A DNA stretch of 64,000 nucleotides from Amphimedon queenslandica (lineage: Eukaryota; Porifera; Demospongiae; Haplosclerida; Niphatidae). This document shows positions 12,201-23,212 of this stretch, one piece after another. The first letter of the stretch is position 1; the number at the start of each line of letters is the position of its first letter. The stretch lies in contig NW_003546243.1 of assembly GCF_000090795.2 (NCBI RefSeq), forward strand, positions 765,880 through 829,879, read 5' to 3'. The position numbers were made by a program, and so were the translations under genes. The notes under the pieces are model-generated. The model did not search any database, was not told where the DNA came from, and saw nothing but the letters and a program-made list of their open reading frames with translations.

Positions 12201-15200
12201 ATTTATTAATAAAACTTACTAGCATATCTTTCTCTATAATATGCCAGTGATTGTCCTTATCTGAAAAAAGAAAGAGTAAGATGAGCATTAAATGTTTGAT
12301 TACAGAGATCAAATATCAGAGCAATTGGTATCAAATATTAAGTGAAATCACCAATAACATACTGTATCCCATTACAGGTACAAGCTACAATAAGACACTT
12401 AGGTCATGGGTCCAGCTGCAATAAAACATAAAATGGAAGTGGTGGCTAAAAGTGCATGTAGAAACAGCTGCTGGAGTTACAAGGCACTTGAGAACAGTCA
12501 TCAGGTGGAGTGCAAGGATTCAATAAGGAAAACAAGAAACCAACAAGAAGAAGAGAAGCACCAGCACCTCTAAACCCCGTCATATCCCAACGGAGAAGGT
12601 GTCAGCACCTGTGGGCCAACATGTCAAGTCCCTTTATGTTTTAATAGAGAGACCAGATACAACAAAAACAACAAGAATACACGTAGCAATGTTATGATAG
12701 TCTGTCCTCTCGGCTCCCCCTTCTAGAGACAGACGGACATTATTAAGAATTATCAGTGAATTCTATCAGGCATTAAGCCTTAGAGTGTGCCCCAATTCAC
12801 AAGTATCCTTGGAATAACAGATGAAGGAAATACCAGGATGATTAAGATAAGGCTTTACTGAGCAATGTGCATAAGAAATACGTAGAAGATGTGACATACA
12901 TGTACACCTGTATTATGTAATCTTAACACACTGCCTATGGGGCATACATGTACATGTACATGTAAATTATAAGGTGTACATGTACTGCAATCATATACAT
13001 GTACATGTAGGTATACATGCCTATACATATGTATATTAATGCATATAAATTAGAGAGAGAGAGAAGAAAGAGAGAGAAGACATAATAGAAAAAGGAAGGA
13101 AGAAACAAATGAAGAGAGTACACACGCACTTCTACAACAAACAGATGCCACTAACATTGTACTCCAACTCCCCCCATGCACTCTCATGTTTTGGAAACAA
13201 AACTATAACAAATCTACTTAATGGTTATTTCTAAATTATTAATCATCAATCAGAGACACTTCTATTGATCAATAGAAAGAACGCTTTAACCTTATAAGGA
13301 GAGAAAAATAAACAGATAGAGCCTGTGATACGAAAAGACCCTCTCTCTCTCTCCCTCTTAATATTAAAGCCATAGGATGCTCTTAAAGTCATAAGTACAT
13401 ATGATACTACAAGTGAGCAGGATTAGCATAAAGACCATGACATGATCCTCAGTAGTTCCAATAGTGTCTGTGTATGATAAGGAAAAGGAAGCAAAGTCCT
13501 ATGAATGCTTTTAGAGTAGCTAAAAATATGGAAACACTTCCATGCACTAATAGTGTGTACATGTATTGTGAGAGGCATAATGAGATTATGATGATTAGAA
13601 CTAGAAAGTTTGACAAAAGAAACCTCTTGGAAGTTCTAGTTCTAAAGAAAACATTGCATCTGCCTTTCACTGTCAAGGAGAGAGAGGGAACTGCTACCAG
13701 CAGCACCTGTTGCTGTGGTACTTAGAGAAGAAATTAAGTGAGAGACAGCTTGAGGGCCTCTGCAATAAAAAAAGTTTCTCCGTAAGCTAATATTCCAAAG
13801 AAATACTATTAGCAAACAACTCAAACCAAGAAGGATGTAAAAGATTAAGATAAAGTTCACTATTAATTACTGATGGTCAAACTCAGAGGACATCATGATA
13901 CAAACAAACCCACTCCTCCTCTTCTTCTTCATAGCATACAAAAGTGGAGTACAACTCCCTCCCAAACTGATAAGGAGAGCCTACCACTCACTGCCAAGGG
14001 AAACAACAAATCCCCCAATTACAAGATGAAGCGTGACCAATACCACTCAATTTACAAGTAGTGAAATACGATATCGCATTGTTATAGTAAAAACATGTCA
14101 TTAAGCAACGGATGTACATGTGCATACATGTAAACAGACACACAAACACAGAAGACACAGGCACACGTGGAAGTGAGTAATACGGACACTCAAAAGCTGC
14201 AAAAAGGAAGGAGCAAGAAGGTTTTCGAAACTCTGATAAAAGAGAGCTGATGGAGGACCTTTATGTCAAGTGACATCACGTGATGTAAGAGTTACTATCT
14301 CACTGGAACAGGATGCATATTAACATTAATAGTTGTTGATAAAATGATAATTGTGTCCATTTGATACTGTAAGTTCATGTAAATGTAGTAAGAGGTTACT
14401 ATCAACATATTACACACATACATTGTAAATGATTGCACAAGGGAGCTTCAGAAAAATTTATAAAAACTATATTTTATATTTTATTTTACTTTCCCGTTAG
14501 GGGATTTGAACCTGTATTTTCCATTAAATGTGTAGCATTAATGAGTGCATACATATACAAGGAAACACTGAAGAGAATTGCTCAAGAGGGTAGCTATAAG
14601 ATGGGGTGGTAGATAACATGCAAATGATGTAATGACAATGTTATGATGACAGCCATGGCACTAAAAATAACAAAACTTCAATTGGACGGAGTCATCTGAT
14701 GCAATGAATCACAGAAGAGGAGTCAGAGTAATGTATAAAGCGATTGGAGAGAGACAGTAGATGAATCAGTAAATTGAGTTTAGTGACTATAATGAATTAA
14801 TGTTGGCCAATTATTCCAATTTAGACAATAACTGACTCAAATATTGCACAACAAACACACAATGCAGAATTAATGAGAGAGAAAGACTCAATAATTATCA
14901 ATAACTTATAAAACTGAAAGACTTTAAAGAATGTTAACGCCACATGTGATTTCCTCAAAGAGAAATTACAGACGAGTTGAGTACAAGTTTATGTGTTCTA
15001 TTACACAATTAGAGGCAACACAAAATAGTGGCACACACACAGGAAGGAAGAGTCATGCAAAGTAGGCTAAAGGGTAACTTATATATCAAAGACTATATAT
15101 ACACATCTTGTTAACATAACAACACTGAAGGATCAAAATTGATAACACACATGCACATGTACTGTGTGTAGAGGGCCACATGGAACAACAGCTGCTCCAC

Positions 15201-18200
15201 AGATATTTAGTAATGGGAGAGGGTTTACCATTCCTGGTTAAGGCCATTATTAGATTAGTTACAGCTAATTGAAATGTTGTACATGTATGTGTACCTTTCT
15301 TATCCTTTTCTTTTCTTTTATTCTTTTCTCTTGTAGTGGCTGCCGGTCGAGTGTCGCTGTCACTTTCATCACTGTCACAGAGAATCATGAGATCCTGTGA
15401 CTCATCATCATTAATCTGACCAGACTCTTTACTACTTCCTACATTATCAATACCAAAATAATAAAGAGGGAGAGAGAGAGAGAGGGAGAAGAGAAAAAGA
15501 GGAAGAGAAGAGAGGGCGAAGACAATAAACTTGAAGTACATTAGCACAATTAGGAAACTGACACACGTACTTAATACATAATTAAATTACACTTTAATGA
15601 ACATACAACTTACTGTAGATACAAACTACAGCTATGGCTTTACTCATAGCCTGTACGTGTACATGTAGTACAAGTGCATGTTCATAGAGTATAATTGAGA
15701 TAAGGATACAGACAATAGCAAAAGTGGAACTACAAAACTTATCCCATCATCATAAATAAGGAAACCAGTACGCCATTAACTTATTAAGAATACACAAACA
15801 CTCACTCATTCATTCATGTACTGTTAGTACAAGATAAGTATTGTATACATGCACTAAAGAGATGATAATGGTACTTATACTCCACATTCATATACTATTA
15901 ACAAATAAGGAGAAGCATGATAACAATTATATCTAAAAGGACTACAAACATATACAAAGTAGTATCAGTGGATAGGGGAGAGAGATTTGGGAACCAGAAA
16001 ATGGTGAGGTCATAGTGTATGGTGTAGTGATGAACTGGATAGCCTAATTCATAACAATTGTAGCTAAAGGGAGAGAGAGAGGGAGAGAAAGGAGAAGGAA
16101 GAGAGAGAGAGAGAGGAGGAGGAAAGAGAGAGAAAGAAAGGGAGAGTGTTTAAGAGAGAGAGGGGAAAAAAGGAAAGAGAGAGAGAGAGGGAGGGAGGGA
16201 GAGTGAGAGTTGAGAAAGAAGAAAACATGCCAAGGGACAGTGGATGGGGACACTGATTAATGATACTTTGAATCAATCCCGGAACAGTAAGTTGCATTGA
16301 TAAAATACTCAAATCCCTTAATGTAAACTGGAGTGATAAGAAAAATGAATCATCATCCCACGGAATGAACAATAAAAACAATAAAAATAAATAAATGTAA
16401 ATAGAGACTAATCATAACTGCCTGATAATTGAACTAACATTGCCTTGTTTCATCAATATAGATAATAAATTAAACAGTATAATAATCAATACTAGCCTCT
16501 TTATTAGGAACACTATTGGGTCCCCACAATAAATATGTGTACAGTAGGTGTCCTCATTTCATAGTCTGTGCCTCACTTCTTAGAAGTGTGTGTTCTGTAT
16601 ACACATTCAATGATAATGATTAGCTTTAATATAAGTCCAAATTACACATGGACACATCATACATGCATCTACTAAGCATTACAGCATACCCCATTATTAT
16701 AATCAGTATAAGCTAGTGCATGACCAATAAAACTGTTCCTGTTCTTTTTCCTACAGTAACTTACACTCCAATCTTAACAAGTTCACACCATACTGTAGCT
16801 AGAGGTGTATTCAATTGTACAGTAGTGCTGCTACAGTGTGTGTGTGTGTGTCTGTGGGAAGTACTATATAAAGAGTTCTGTATATATGTAACACACACAC
16901 ATATATACACACACACAGACACATGGAATTACTAGTAGAGTGAAGGAGAGAGGGTTAATGGAATAACAGAGAGGGAGAGAGACAAACAATAACTCAGCAT
17001 TTCTTCCCAAGTTGCATTTTTCATTACATCAACACAATAAATAAGCATAGCTCAATGACAAGAATGTCAAATACTACAGGACAACATCACAACATACAAC
17101 ATGTCCCCCCATGCATGCTTCGATGGACACACACTGCAGAAGCAAGCACAACAACAATTAGAGAAGACATTTATGTACACGAGAGGTATGAAATTAATGC
17201 AACACAAATTGAAAGAGCTGCACTTGCAAGGTGCATGTGTAATGTAGATCCCCTCACAGTTAGAGTAGAGTAGAGTAGAATGCCATCATAACTGTGACAC
17301 GAGGACGCTAATTGTAAATAAATACATACAAGTGGTATAAGTGTGATTAGCTGATTGTGATTATTAACAAGTTATTTTTTCCAAAAAGAGCCATGTGCAT
17401 GGAGCAGCTGACCTGCCTCCCCCCAATACCTTTATATGTAATTAGTCCTGTCAGGATTGCATGGTGATGTCATTAGATATAACAAGGAGAGCCCATACAT
17501 GTAACTAAATTAATTTGAGTCAGAATGAGTTCAAACTTTCTACATAGGATAAGGGTATCAATATGCATAAGAAAATGTAATAAAAATTTGAGGTTATTTC
17601 GAAGCTGATTTTCAGAAAAAATCATGGGAGTCTTGGCTTCTTATCAAAAATTGGCTCATTTCTAAAAATTCGCATAACTTGTAAATTTTAAGTTGGAATT
17701 GGCTCAAACTTTCTACATAGCATAAGGACATCAATATGTATAAGAAAATGTAATAAAAATTGAGAGTCATTTCAGAGTCAATTTTTTAAAACCATGGGCT
17801 ATTATAGCCTTAGCTTTTTTCAAAATTGGCTAGTTGTTTAAAATGAGCATAACTTGAAAATTGAAGTGGGAATCAGCTCAAACTTTCTCCATAGCATAAA
17901 GAGATCAATATGCATCAGAAAATGTAATAAAAACTGGGGGTGATCATATTTAAACTATCAAAGCCAAATTTCTGACAAGTTAACTGCATGTATATACATG
18001 TAGATACATGCAGTTATTATGATAACAGGTAATAGTATTACTTACCATAAATATACACTGCAATAAGCCAACACTGCAGCTCATGACCAATAGCACCATC
18101 AGCAAATACACATAAAACCATACGTGTCAGTAAATGGTGTGGAAATGACTTTATTCAATAACTATACCACCATCAGCAAATAATGCATATTTATATGATC

Positions 18201-19431
18201 ATATGGTTCGCATCTGCACGTGTGTATGTCACAAATTAAAGCATTTAGAAAAGCTAATTCAGCAGCCTGTGACCTTAAATTGATTAGTATTAACAGTAAA
18301 TAAACAAAAGCAGGAATAGGGTCTGCCTTGTGACACAGTTTCTCTTTTAAGGACCAGGTTCAGAGCACAAACAACTCATTATAACACCGAAACAAACATC
18401 AGTGTACTAAAGATTATACACTCCTACAGTCTAATGTGACATCCTAATGTGATTATCAATAAGGAAAAGGAGAGCAGCTCTAATGAACAAAGGATGAGAG
18501 AGACATACTAAGGCCATTTAAAGAAGGGAATAGAGGCATATGACATAATCAATAATAATTAGTAACTGGATAATGGCTTTTACATGAAAGCTATCCAGGA
18601 AAAAAACATGACTATACGCACTAACTGCAGTCTCAGCAAACTCACCGTTGCTAGGCGAGTGTGCATCTTCTGCAGGTGTTGTTTTCATTGTAGGGCTGCC
18701 TGCTTCTTTATTCTCCTCCTCCTCCTTGTCATCTTGAGAATATGAGAAATAAAGATGAGCATAACATAGATCAGCTGTATCAGAATCAATCAAAGAAGAA
18801 TCAGATAATGAAGAGGAATCACTGTCTCTATTGGGGAAAGACAGAGAAAGAAAGGGGAAAGAAAGAATGCATTATGTAGCAATAAAACTATTAATAAATG
18901 CTAATTATAGAATAAAGAGAGATAATGTATTATGTAGCAATAAAGTTATTGCTAATCATAAAATACTAGTATGGGAAGGAAGCAACCATACTAAAATGGA
19001 AAGGGAACAACACATAATTAGAAGAGAGAGAGAGAGAGAGATGATAGTAGGAAACGGAGACTGAAAATAATGAAATTAGCGAGCATTGTAGTAATAACAT
19101 GAATGGTCTATGACTCATGCCTAATACTAACAAACAAATTATTCCCAATGTCTTGTATACACATACACGCAAGTGATATATTCTGACACTAACACTGTAC
19201 ATATGAATACAAAAATCACACTACGACACTACTATTGCGTTATATGTACATGTATACATGTACATACACGCCCAAACATGTCATTGTGTATTTAAATAAC
19301 ACGTGGTGTCTATTCTTTAGGAAAGACGGTATCGATATTCCCTGTCACTGGTTAGAAAAACACCAACCAGTGTTTTTGTTACCATTTTGAAGATGACTGC
19401 CACGGCAATAAAGAATGCAACAATAACAATA

Positions 19432-19464
<33 letters not shown>

Positions 19465-19768
19465 TAATAATGACGTACGCGTAGTTAATTAATTAATAAT
19501 TAGGTGATAACATAAACATGTACATGTATCACGCTGTAACCATGAAGGTATGTTTCGTTGTTAATCACACAATAAGAGCCAGTACACATACAACTATTGT
19601 GATGTACATGTACAAGAGCATATATATATACCCTCTTTTGGAATGAGTTAGGTCACTGAAATCTGTGAAATCGCTTTTAAACAACAAAGACTCTGGTATC
19701 AAATTGCTCTCAATAGACTCGGCTGCTTTGGCCTTTTTTCGGCTTCTTCTCTTTCTAGATCTCGGCAT
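6223..19768 (-). CDS. ZCCHC7: ZCCHC7/AIR-type zinc-knuckle protein of the TRAMP complex
   Basis: Ten exons read on the minus strand: 19768-19632, 18827-~18614 (or 18626), ~15434-15295, 12260-12220, 9716-9603, 9410-9309, 9186-9115, 7503-7465, 7418-7326 and 7203-6223. From 12260 on, lengths and phases join exactly. Five CCHC knuckles follow one another: CGNCRQKGHLTTVC, CYLCSSVNHLCSRC, CQYCFELNHRGRPC, CRRCFMPGHIEAIC and CSNCAASGHFAHEC, the last three spanning exon joins. Between knuckles 4 and 5 lies CPEKWRQFHNTT, a ZCCHC7 signature (family CPxxWRxYHxTT). Such proteins bind RNA and tether the poly(A) polymerase of the nuclear TRAMP/exosome pathway. The N-terminus is basic then acidic/serine-rich; the roughly 300-residue tail is Arg/Ser/Asp/His-rich with a poly-proline run coded by a GGA repeat. 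Junctions of exons 2 and 3 are uncertain. A 13.5-kb span is large for this compact locus. Confidence 0.85.
7641..8036. mobile_element. hairpin-forming MITE interrupted by a second MITE
   Basis: An outer inverted-repeat element in a ZCCHC7 intron. The left part holds GCAACATGTTGCC and GGTTACTTTGATCTTG; the right part, past the inner insertion, carries their inverted partners (GGTAACTACAAAGTTGC, GCAACATGTTGCC). A central hairpin pairs AGAAATAGAAGG with its complement. The right end CTAGTGTATGG resembles the end of the 38.4-kb element. Exact outer ends are uncertain. Confidence 0.6.
7776..7979. mobile_element. TTAA-flanked MITE nested in the outer hairpin element
   Basis: A 204-bp insert with terminal inverted repeats of about 25 bp: it begins GCCTACTATTTTTAGCG and its far end, reverse-complemented, begins GCCTACTATTATTTGC. 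TTAA lies at both edges (7772-7775 and 7980-7983), as expected of a TTAA target-site duplication (piggyBac-like). No coding capacity. Confidence 0.75.
8046..8825. repeat. tandem ~177-bp satellite array
   Basis: About four monomers in a ZCCHC7 intron. GTAGAAAGTTTGAGCTGATT recurs near 8216, 8393, 8571 and 8748, giving steps of 177, 178 and 177 bp. Each monomer also holds AAGGCTATAGCCCATGG and TCTGATACATATTGATGTAC. Copies differ by few bases, so the array is fairly young. Related but more diverged text continues to about 9060. Confidence 0.88.
9717..12219. other. 2.5-kb ZCCHC7 intron, no gene seen
   Basis: Non-coding on both strands as far as I can read. It holds AAT/ATT microsatellites near 9850-9900 and 10280-10325, a TCTCTC run near 11140-11185, and the dispersed ATAATAAGGACA repeat near 10540-10680. 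Confidence 0.6.
10540..10680. repeat. dispersed repeat with ATAATAAGGACA units
   Basis: The phrase CTATAATAAGGACA recurs here with CACCTCTGTATTAAGGACA, ending near GTGGGTCC. Related text occurs at 48770-49010 and a weaker version at 16495-16575, so this is an interspersed family rather than local drift. Confidence 0.6.
12261..15294. other. 3.0-kb ZCCHC7 intron, no gene seen
   Basis: Contains TACATG runs (12945-13015), GA-rich microsatellite (13050-13080) and scattered short ORFs without recognisable domains or codon bias. A B-box-like block lies near 14500-14515 without a convincing tRNA around it. Confidence 0.55.
15435..18613. other. 3.2-kb ZCCHC7 intron, no gene seen
   Basis: Contains a long GA/GAGAGG purine tract (about 16070-16215), CA/TG runs near 16840-16925 and a satellite fragment at 17516-17950. 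The leucine/serine-rich ORFs opposite the purine tract are simple-sequence shadows. Confidence 0.55.
17516..17950. repeat. satellite fragment, reverse orientation
   Basis: About 2.4 monomers of the same family as 8046-8825, inverted relative to it: CAAACTTTCTACATAG-type blocks recur near 17532, 17710 and 17879, together with ACCATGGGCTATTATAGCC. More diverged than the 8-kb array. Confidence 0.75.
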
Positions 19769-20005
19769 GACTGAAACAGAAGAGCCCACACCATCAAATC
19801 ACCCAACCAGAGACCAAAGAACATGCGACATTACTTTCGAATTTTCAATTTTCACGCACATTTGTTATTCTAAAAATTAGAAATATACGGTATTAAACTT
19901 CAAATGCAAGGGACTTACACAGTCAATTCTAAAGAGCCCCTTTTGATATTGAATAAATTGAATTTTACATTTTACACATTTTAAAGGATGCCCCTTCTCA
20001 AATGT

Positions 20006-20013
20006 TATATAAA
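20006..20013 (+). promoter_or_regulatory. TATA box of the first IL-17-like gene
   Basis: TATATAAA lies about 120 bp before the chosen start codon at 20128. The longer reading frame beginning at 20002 would start just upstream of this box, before transcription could begin, which argues for 20128. Confidence 0.6.
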
Positions 20014-20127
20014 GCAGACTACCAAATCTGGAAGTCAGTCATTCATAGCTACAGCAGCTCCAAAAATAGCTCTCAGCCTACAAGAATAATTGCAACAGTA
20101 ATTAAACCACTCATCAACTACAACAGC

Positions 20128-20706
20128 ATGTGTGCATCAAGAATTCTTAGCTCCAAAGCTCTATATATAGCTCTCCTATTTCTCTTCTCATCAGAATTAT
20201 GGATCAATAGAGGGATAGCAGCTTCTCTTCCAGGACAATCAGTGCAAGATGAAACTTCAGCTAGACACCGACGATCATCATCAATAAGTACCGGCACACT
20301 ATGTCTTCCTTCAACACCAGATGAGCTCAGCACACAGTTTCAATCACTGAAGGTCGTAAACAGGATCCAAATGGTACCAATCATGTACAAAGATGCACTC
20401 ATAAACGTAGGAATGAGTGCTTATGTGAGTAGAATACTCAGCAATCAGACTCTTGCTAGATGCATCAAAGCTATTACCATAGATGAGGATTTGAATAGGT
20501 ACCCACCATACTTGCTTGTTACTGAGTGCGACTTGGAGAAAGAAGGATGCAGTGATGTAAGATTGAAGAACAAAGTGCTAGCAGATGACATGTTTGGAGT
20601 ATCAGTGTTAAAGAAAGTAGATGACAGCTGTGAGACAGCAACAGGGAAAGAGAAGTGGGCATATCATTACTTAGAAATGCCTCAGTGTGTCATTACTTCA
20701 AAGTAG
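20128..20706 (+). CDS. divergent IL-17-like secreted cytokine
   Basis: Intronless, 192 residues from the start at 20128, which places a signal peptide (KALYIALLFLFSSELW) at the N-terminus; a frame starting at 20002 would bury it. A dibasic-rich stretch (RHRRSSS) follows the signal and could be a processing site. The C-terminal half shows the IL-17 pattern DEDLNRYPPYLLVTECDLE (family: DxxRYPxxixxAxC), then a strand with VSVLKK, a lone Cys, a Trp, and a final C in EMPQCVIT. The leading CPW and the terminal GCxC of canonical members are missing, so it is a diverged relative of the next gene. IL-17 proteins are extracellular cystine-knot dimers signalling through SEFIR receptors; whether this one does is inference. 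Confidence 0.7.
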   Translation: MCASRILSSKALYIALLFLFSSELWINRGIAASLPGQSVQDETSARHRRSSSISTGTLCLPSTPDELSTQFQSLKVVNRIQMVPIMYKDALINVGMSAYVSRILSNQTLARCIKAITIDEDLNRYPPYLLVTECDLEKEGCSDVRLKNKVLADDMFGVSVLKKVDDSCETATGKEKWAYHYLEMPQCVITSK

Positions 20707-21880
20707 AACTCTACATGTAATGTATTTATTAAATGGCTGTATTATCACTTCTTTTCATCTACTATTTTTAATACAACTATTTTTATACAATCTATAATTA
20801 TTATGATATTATTTATTAATGTTATTTATTATTAGCTACTGTAATTATTATTTTAACAACTGCATAGTTTGTAATAATACTTGTACTACTTACTTTACGT
20901 TACCAATAGTACTATTTAAAATTAAAATTTAATAATGAACAACAAATCTGCTATATATGTGTAAGATAAAAGGCTTCTGCTTAATTAACTGAGAAATGTT
21001 ATCTTCAAAAGCATTTGATTAGTGATGGAGGAACAGGCTACAGTAACATAGCTGATGTTCATATTAGGCTCTAGAAATTTATGCAGCTGCCTCTCATAGA
21101 TGTACATGGACAAATGCAAACAAATGAAGCTATGGACTGCATTCAGCATGCAGGGAGGCTTTAGTTGTCAAAATCAATAACTTTAAAAACCAGTTAAAAA
21201 ATTCATTTCATAATTTTATGTCAAACCAGGAACTCAAATTCTAAATTTCTTGTTACTATAAAATCATGCAAATATCACATTACATAAAGTGGAACCCATG
21301 ATATAGATATGAAGGGGTACTGGGTCCAAAGTTCAGAAGTGACACGCAACAAACAAAATACATGTACACCATTCAGTTCACATCAGTGGGACATCAATAC
21401 TAATTGATGTCATGCCTCTATACTGGCTGTCTGTAGGGCATAGATATTATTACTGTACGTGTAATGCTGTAGGTGTGTTAGCTTGTTATTATTAGTAATA
21501 GTCTAGTTCTTATATAATAACTTAATTGAATTAAACACAAATACAGGATGAGGATGTGATGCTTTATCAGGCAGTGGTTCAGTGATCAGTGATTCAATGA
21601 GCCTTTGAGTGATTAGGATGACCATGACATAAGCACAGTGCAACAATCTGTTCCTTATTAAGCACACTGCTATTGTGGGCAGTGCTAGAGAGATGATGAT
21701 GTATTTTTATTTACATCAGTTATAGGAAGTAGGTCCTTATATGAATTTTAGTTTCGATATCAGTTTAATATATAAGAGAATGCATTTTACAAACTATATA
21801 CAAACAAAATTGAGAAAAGAAATATAGCAAAGTACCTTTAAAACTAAGTCGAATCAATCTATTATACCTCTCTTATCAAC
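20707..21880. other. intergenic region between IL-17-like genes
   Basis: About 1.2 kb, AT-rich, with no coding signal I can support. The proximal part is the 3' region of the first cytokine gene; the distal 120 bp is the promoter of the second. Confidence 0.6.
21769..21776 (+). promoter_or_regulatory. TATA box of the second IL-17-like gene
   Basis: TATATAAG about 110 bp before the start codon at 21881, the same arrangement as at the neighbouring paralogue. Confidence 0.5.
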
Positions 21881-22819
21881 ATGACTTCTGCAACTAGATC
21901 TGGTCAACAACTTTCATCATCAAACAACAAAAACAGTTTTCATAACACATTATCTCCTATAGGCAGATTGTTTACATTTCTCTGTGTTGGAGTCATCATT
22001 TTCAATCTGCTCGTCACCGGTTGCTCATCCTTCCCCATACCAGAACATTCATCACAGAGGGACTACACACCTGATACCAGTAATGGAACAATTGCAGTGC
22101 CTCTAGATTCCCAACAGAATAACACTGAGCTGCCTCCTGTAAACTATTCTGCAGAAGAAAAGAGTGCACCATCTCCACATGGGCGTGTCTCGAATCCTGC
22201 AGGATCAGAATCAGCCAGCAGCAGCAACAAGGAAGGCTCTACCCTGAAAAGGCACGTCTCCACAACGGCTTCGATAATTCCTACCACAGTCGTGACGGTA
22301 TCCAACCCCGAGGACCCATGCCAGCCTCCAAAGGAAAGCATAGAGAACCTGGAACGACTCGGAGTCGGGGAAGCAAACTATGCCAGCATAATGTCAATGA
22401 ATGAACTGCTCCAGGACAAGCGCCATGATGATATGGACAATGAAACTATAGCAGAGAGGGGTAGTTATCACGTTTACACAAACTCCTACTTCCAATCCAT
22501 TGGAGAGAGGAACTGTGAGGCCATGGAGCGCATACTCAAAAATTCATCACCAAAAGAAGTTCTCTGTCCATGGACTTACAACTGTACCTACGACCGAGAG
22601 AGATACCCAAAATACATCGTACAAGCCGAATGCAAGCAGGCAGAATGTACCAAAGGCTGCAACAGCAAAGAGAAGACACACTGTGCACCTGTGACCCCGT
22701 ATAGAATGAAAGTACTCAAGGTGAAAAATGCTGGAGCTTGCCTTAATGGCAGCCCTGCTACATGGGAGATTAGAGATGAGTCAATACACCTTGGTTGTGA
22801 GTGTGTGTCATCCATATAA
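21881..22819 (+). CDS. IL-17-type cystine-knot cytokine
   Basis: Intronless, 312 residues. Residues about 30-50 form a hydrophobic signal/anchor (LFTFLCVGVIIFNLLVTGC). A long Ser/Thr/Asn-rich pro-region follows, with basic spots that may be cleaved. The C-terminal ~85 residues match the IL-17 domain closely: CPWTYNCTYDRERYP (229-243), IVQAECKQAEC (246-256), a PV before a hydrophobic strand (MKVLKVK), a Cys-bearing loop, a Trp-led strand and IHLGCECV (302-309). These correspond to the family's CPW/SPW, RYP, AxC and VGCxCV signatures. The role is probably extracellular signalling. It sits about 1.2 kb after a diverged paralogue and about 2.8 kb before a SOCS gene. Similar knots (Spaetzle, trunk) lack this exact combination. 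Confidence 0.88.
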   Translation: MTSATRSGQQLSSSNNKNSFHNTLSPIGRLFTFLCVGVIIFNLLVTGCSSFPIPEHSSQRDYTPDTSNGTIAVPLDSQQNNTELPPVNYSAEEKSAPSPHGRVSNPAGSESASSSNKEGSTLKRHVSTTASIIPTTVVTVSNPEDPCQPPKESIENLERLGVGEANYASIMSMNELLQDKRHDDMDNETIAERGSYHVYTNSYFQSIGERNCEAMERILKNSSPKEVLCPWTYNCTYDRERYPKYIVQAECKQAECTKGCNSKEKTHCAPVTPYRMKVLKVKNAGACLNGSPATWEIRDESIHLGCECVSSI

Positions 22820-23212
22820 CTAACAAAGGTGGTAAATTGGACTGTTTCTGGCAATTGACTATCAAGGTGGACTAAGTTCTTGAACATTGATTACAATCAA
22901 TTAGCTTTTATAATAATTATTACAAATTTATTTATTACAATTTTATTTATTATTACAAAATGTTGGCATTATTGTACTTCACTTCACAATCTATAGTACT
23001 TACTCAGTTATTTATTATAATTATTATTTATTAATGTGAAATTGAAATGAATACAAAAATTACAACTATTAGATCTAGCAACAAATGACAATGCACCTTT
23101 TCAATAAAGATAGCAAAATAGGAACAAGAAATTAATAATCATAATAATAATCTATATCATAGTCAGTAATTCTGTTACTATTAATAGTTTCATGTCTCCC
23201 TTCCCTTCACCT

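Noticed and set aside
14495-14520. B-box-like GGATTTGAACC as a tRNA gene
   Set aside because: No A box at the right distance and no cloverleaf could be drawn; at most a decayed SINE trace.
16044-16381. Leu/Ser/Phe-rich minus-strand ORFs
   Set aside because: They read a GA-rich purine tract on the opposite strand; no codon bias or domain.
20002-20127. Upstream start of the first IL-17-like gene
   Set aside because: The ATG at 20002 lies immediately upstream of a TATA box, and using it would put the signal peptide 43 residues inside the protein.
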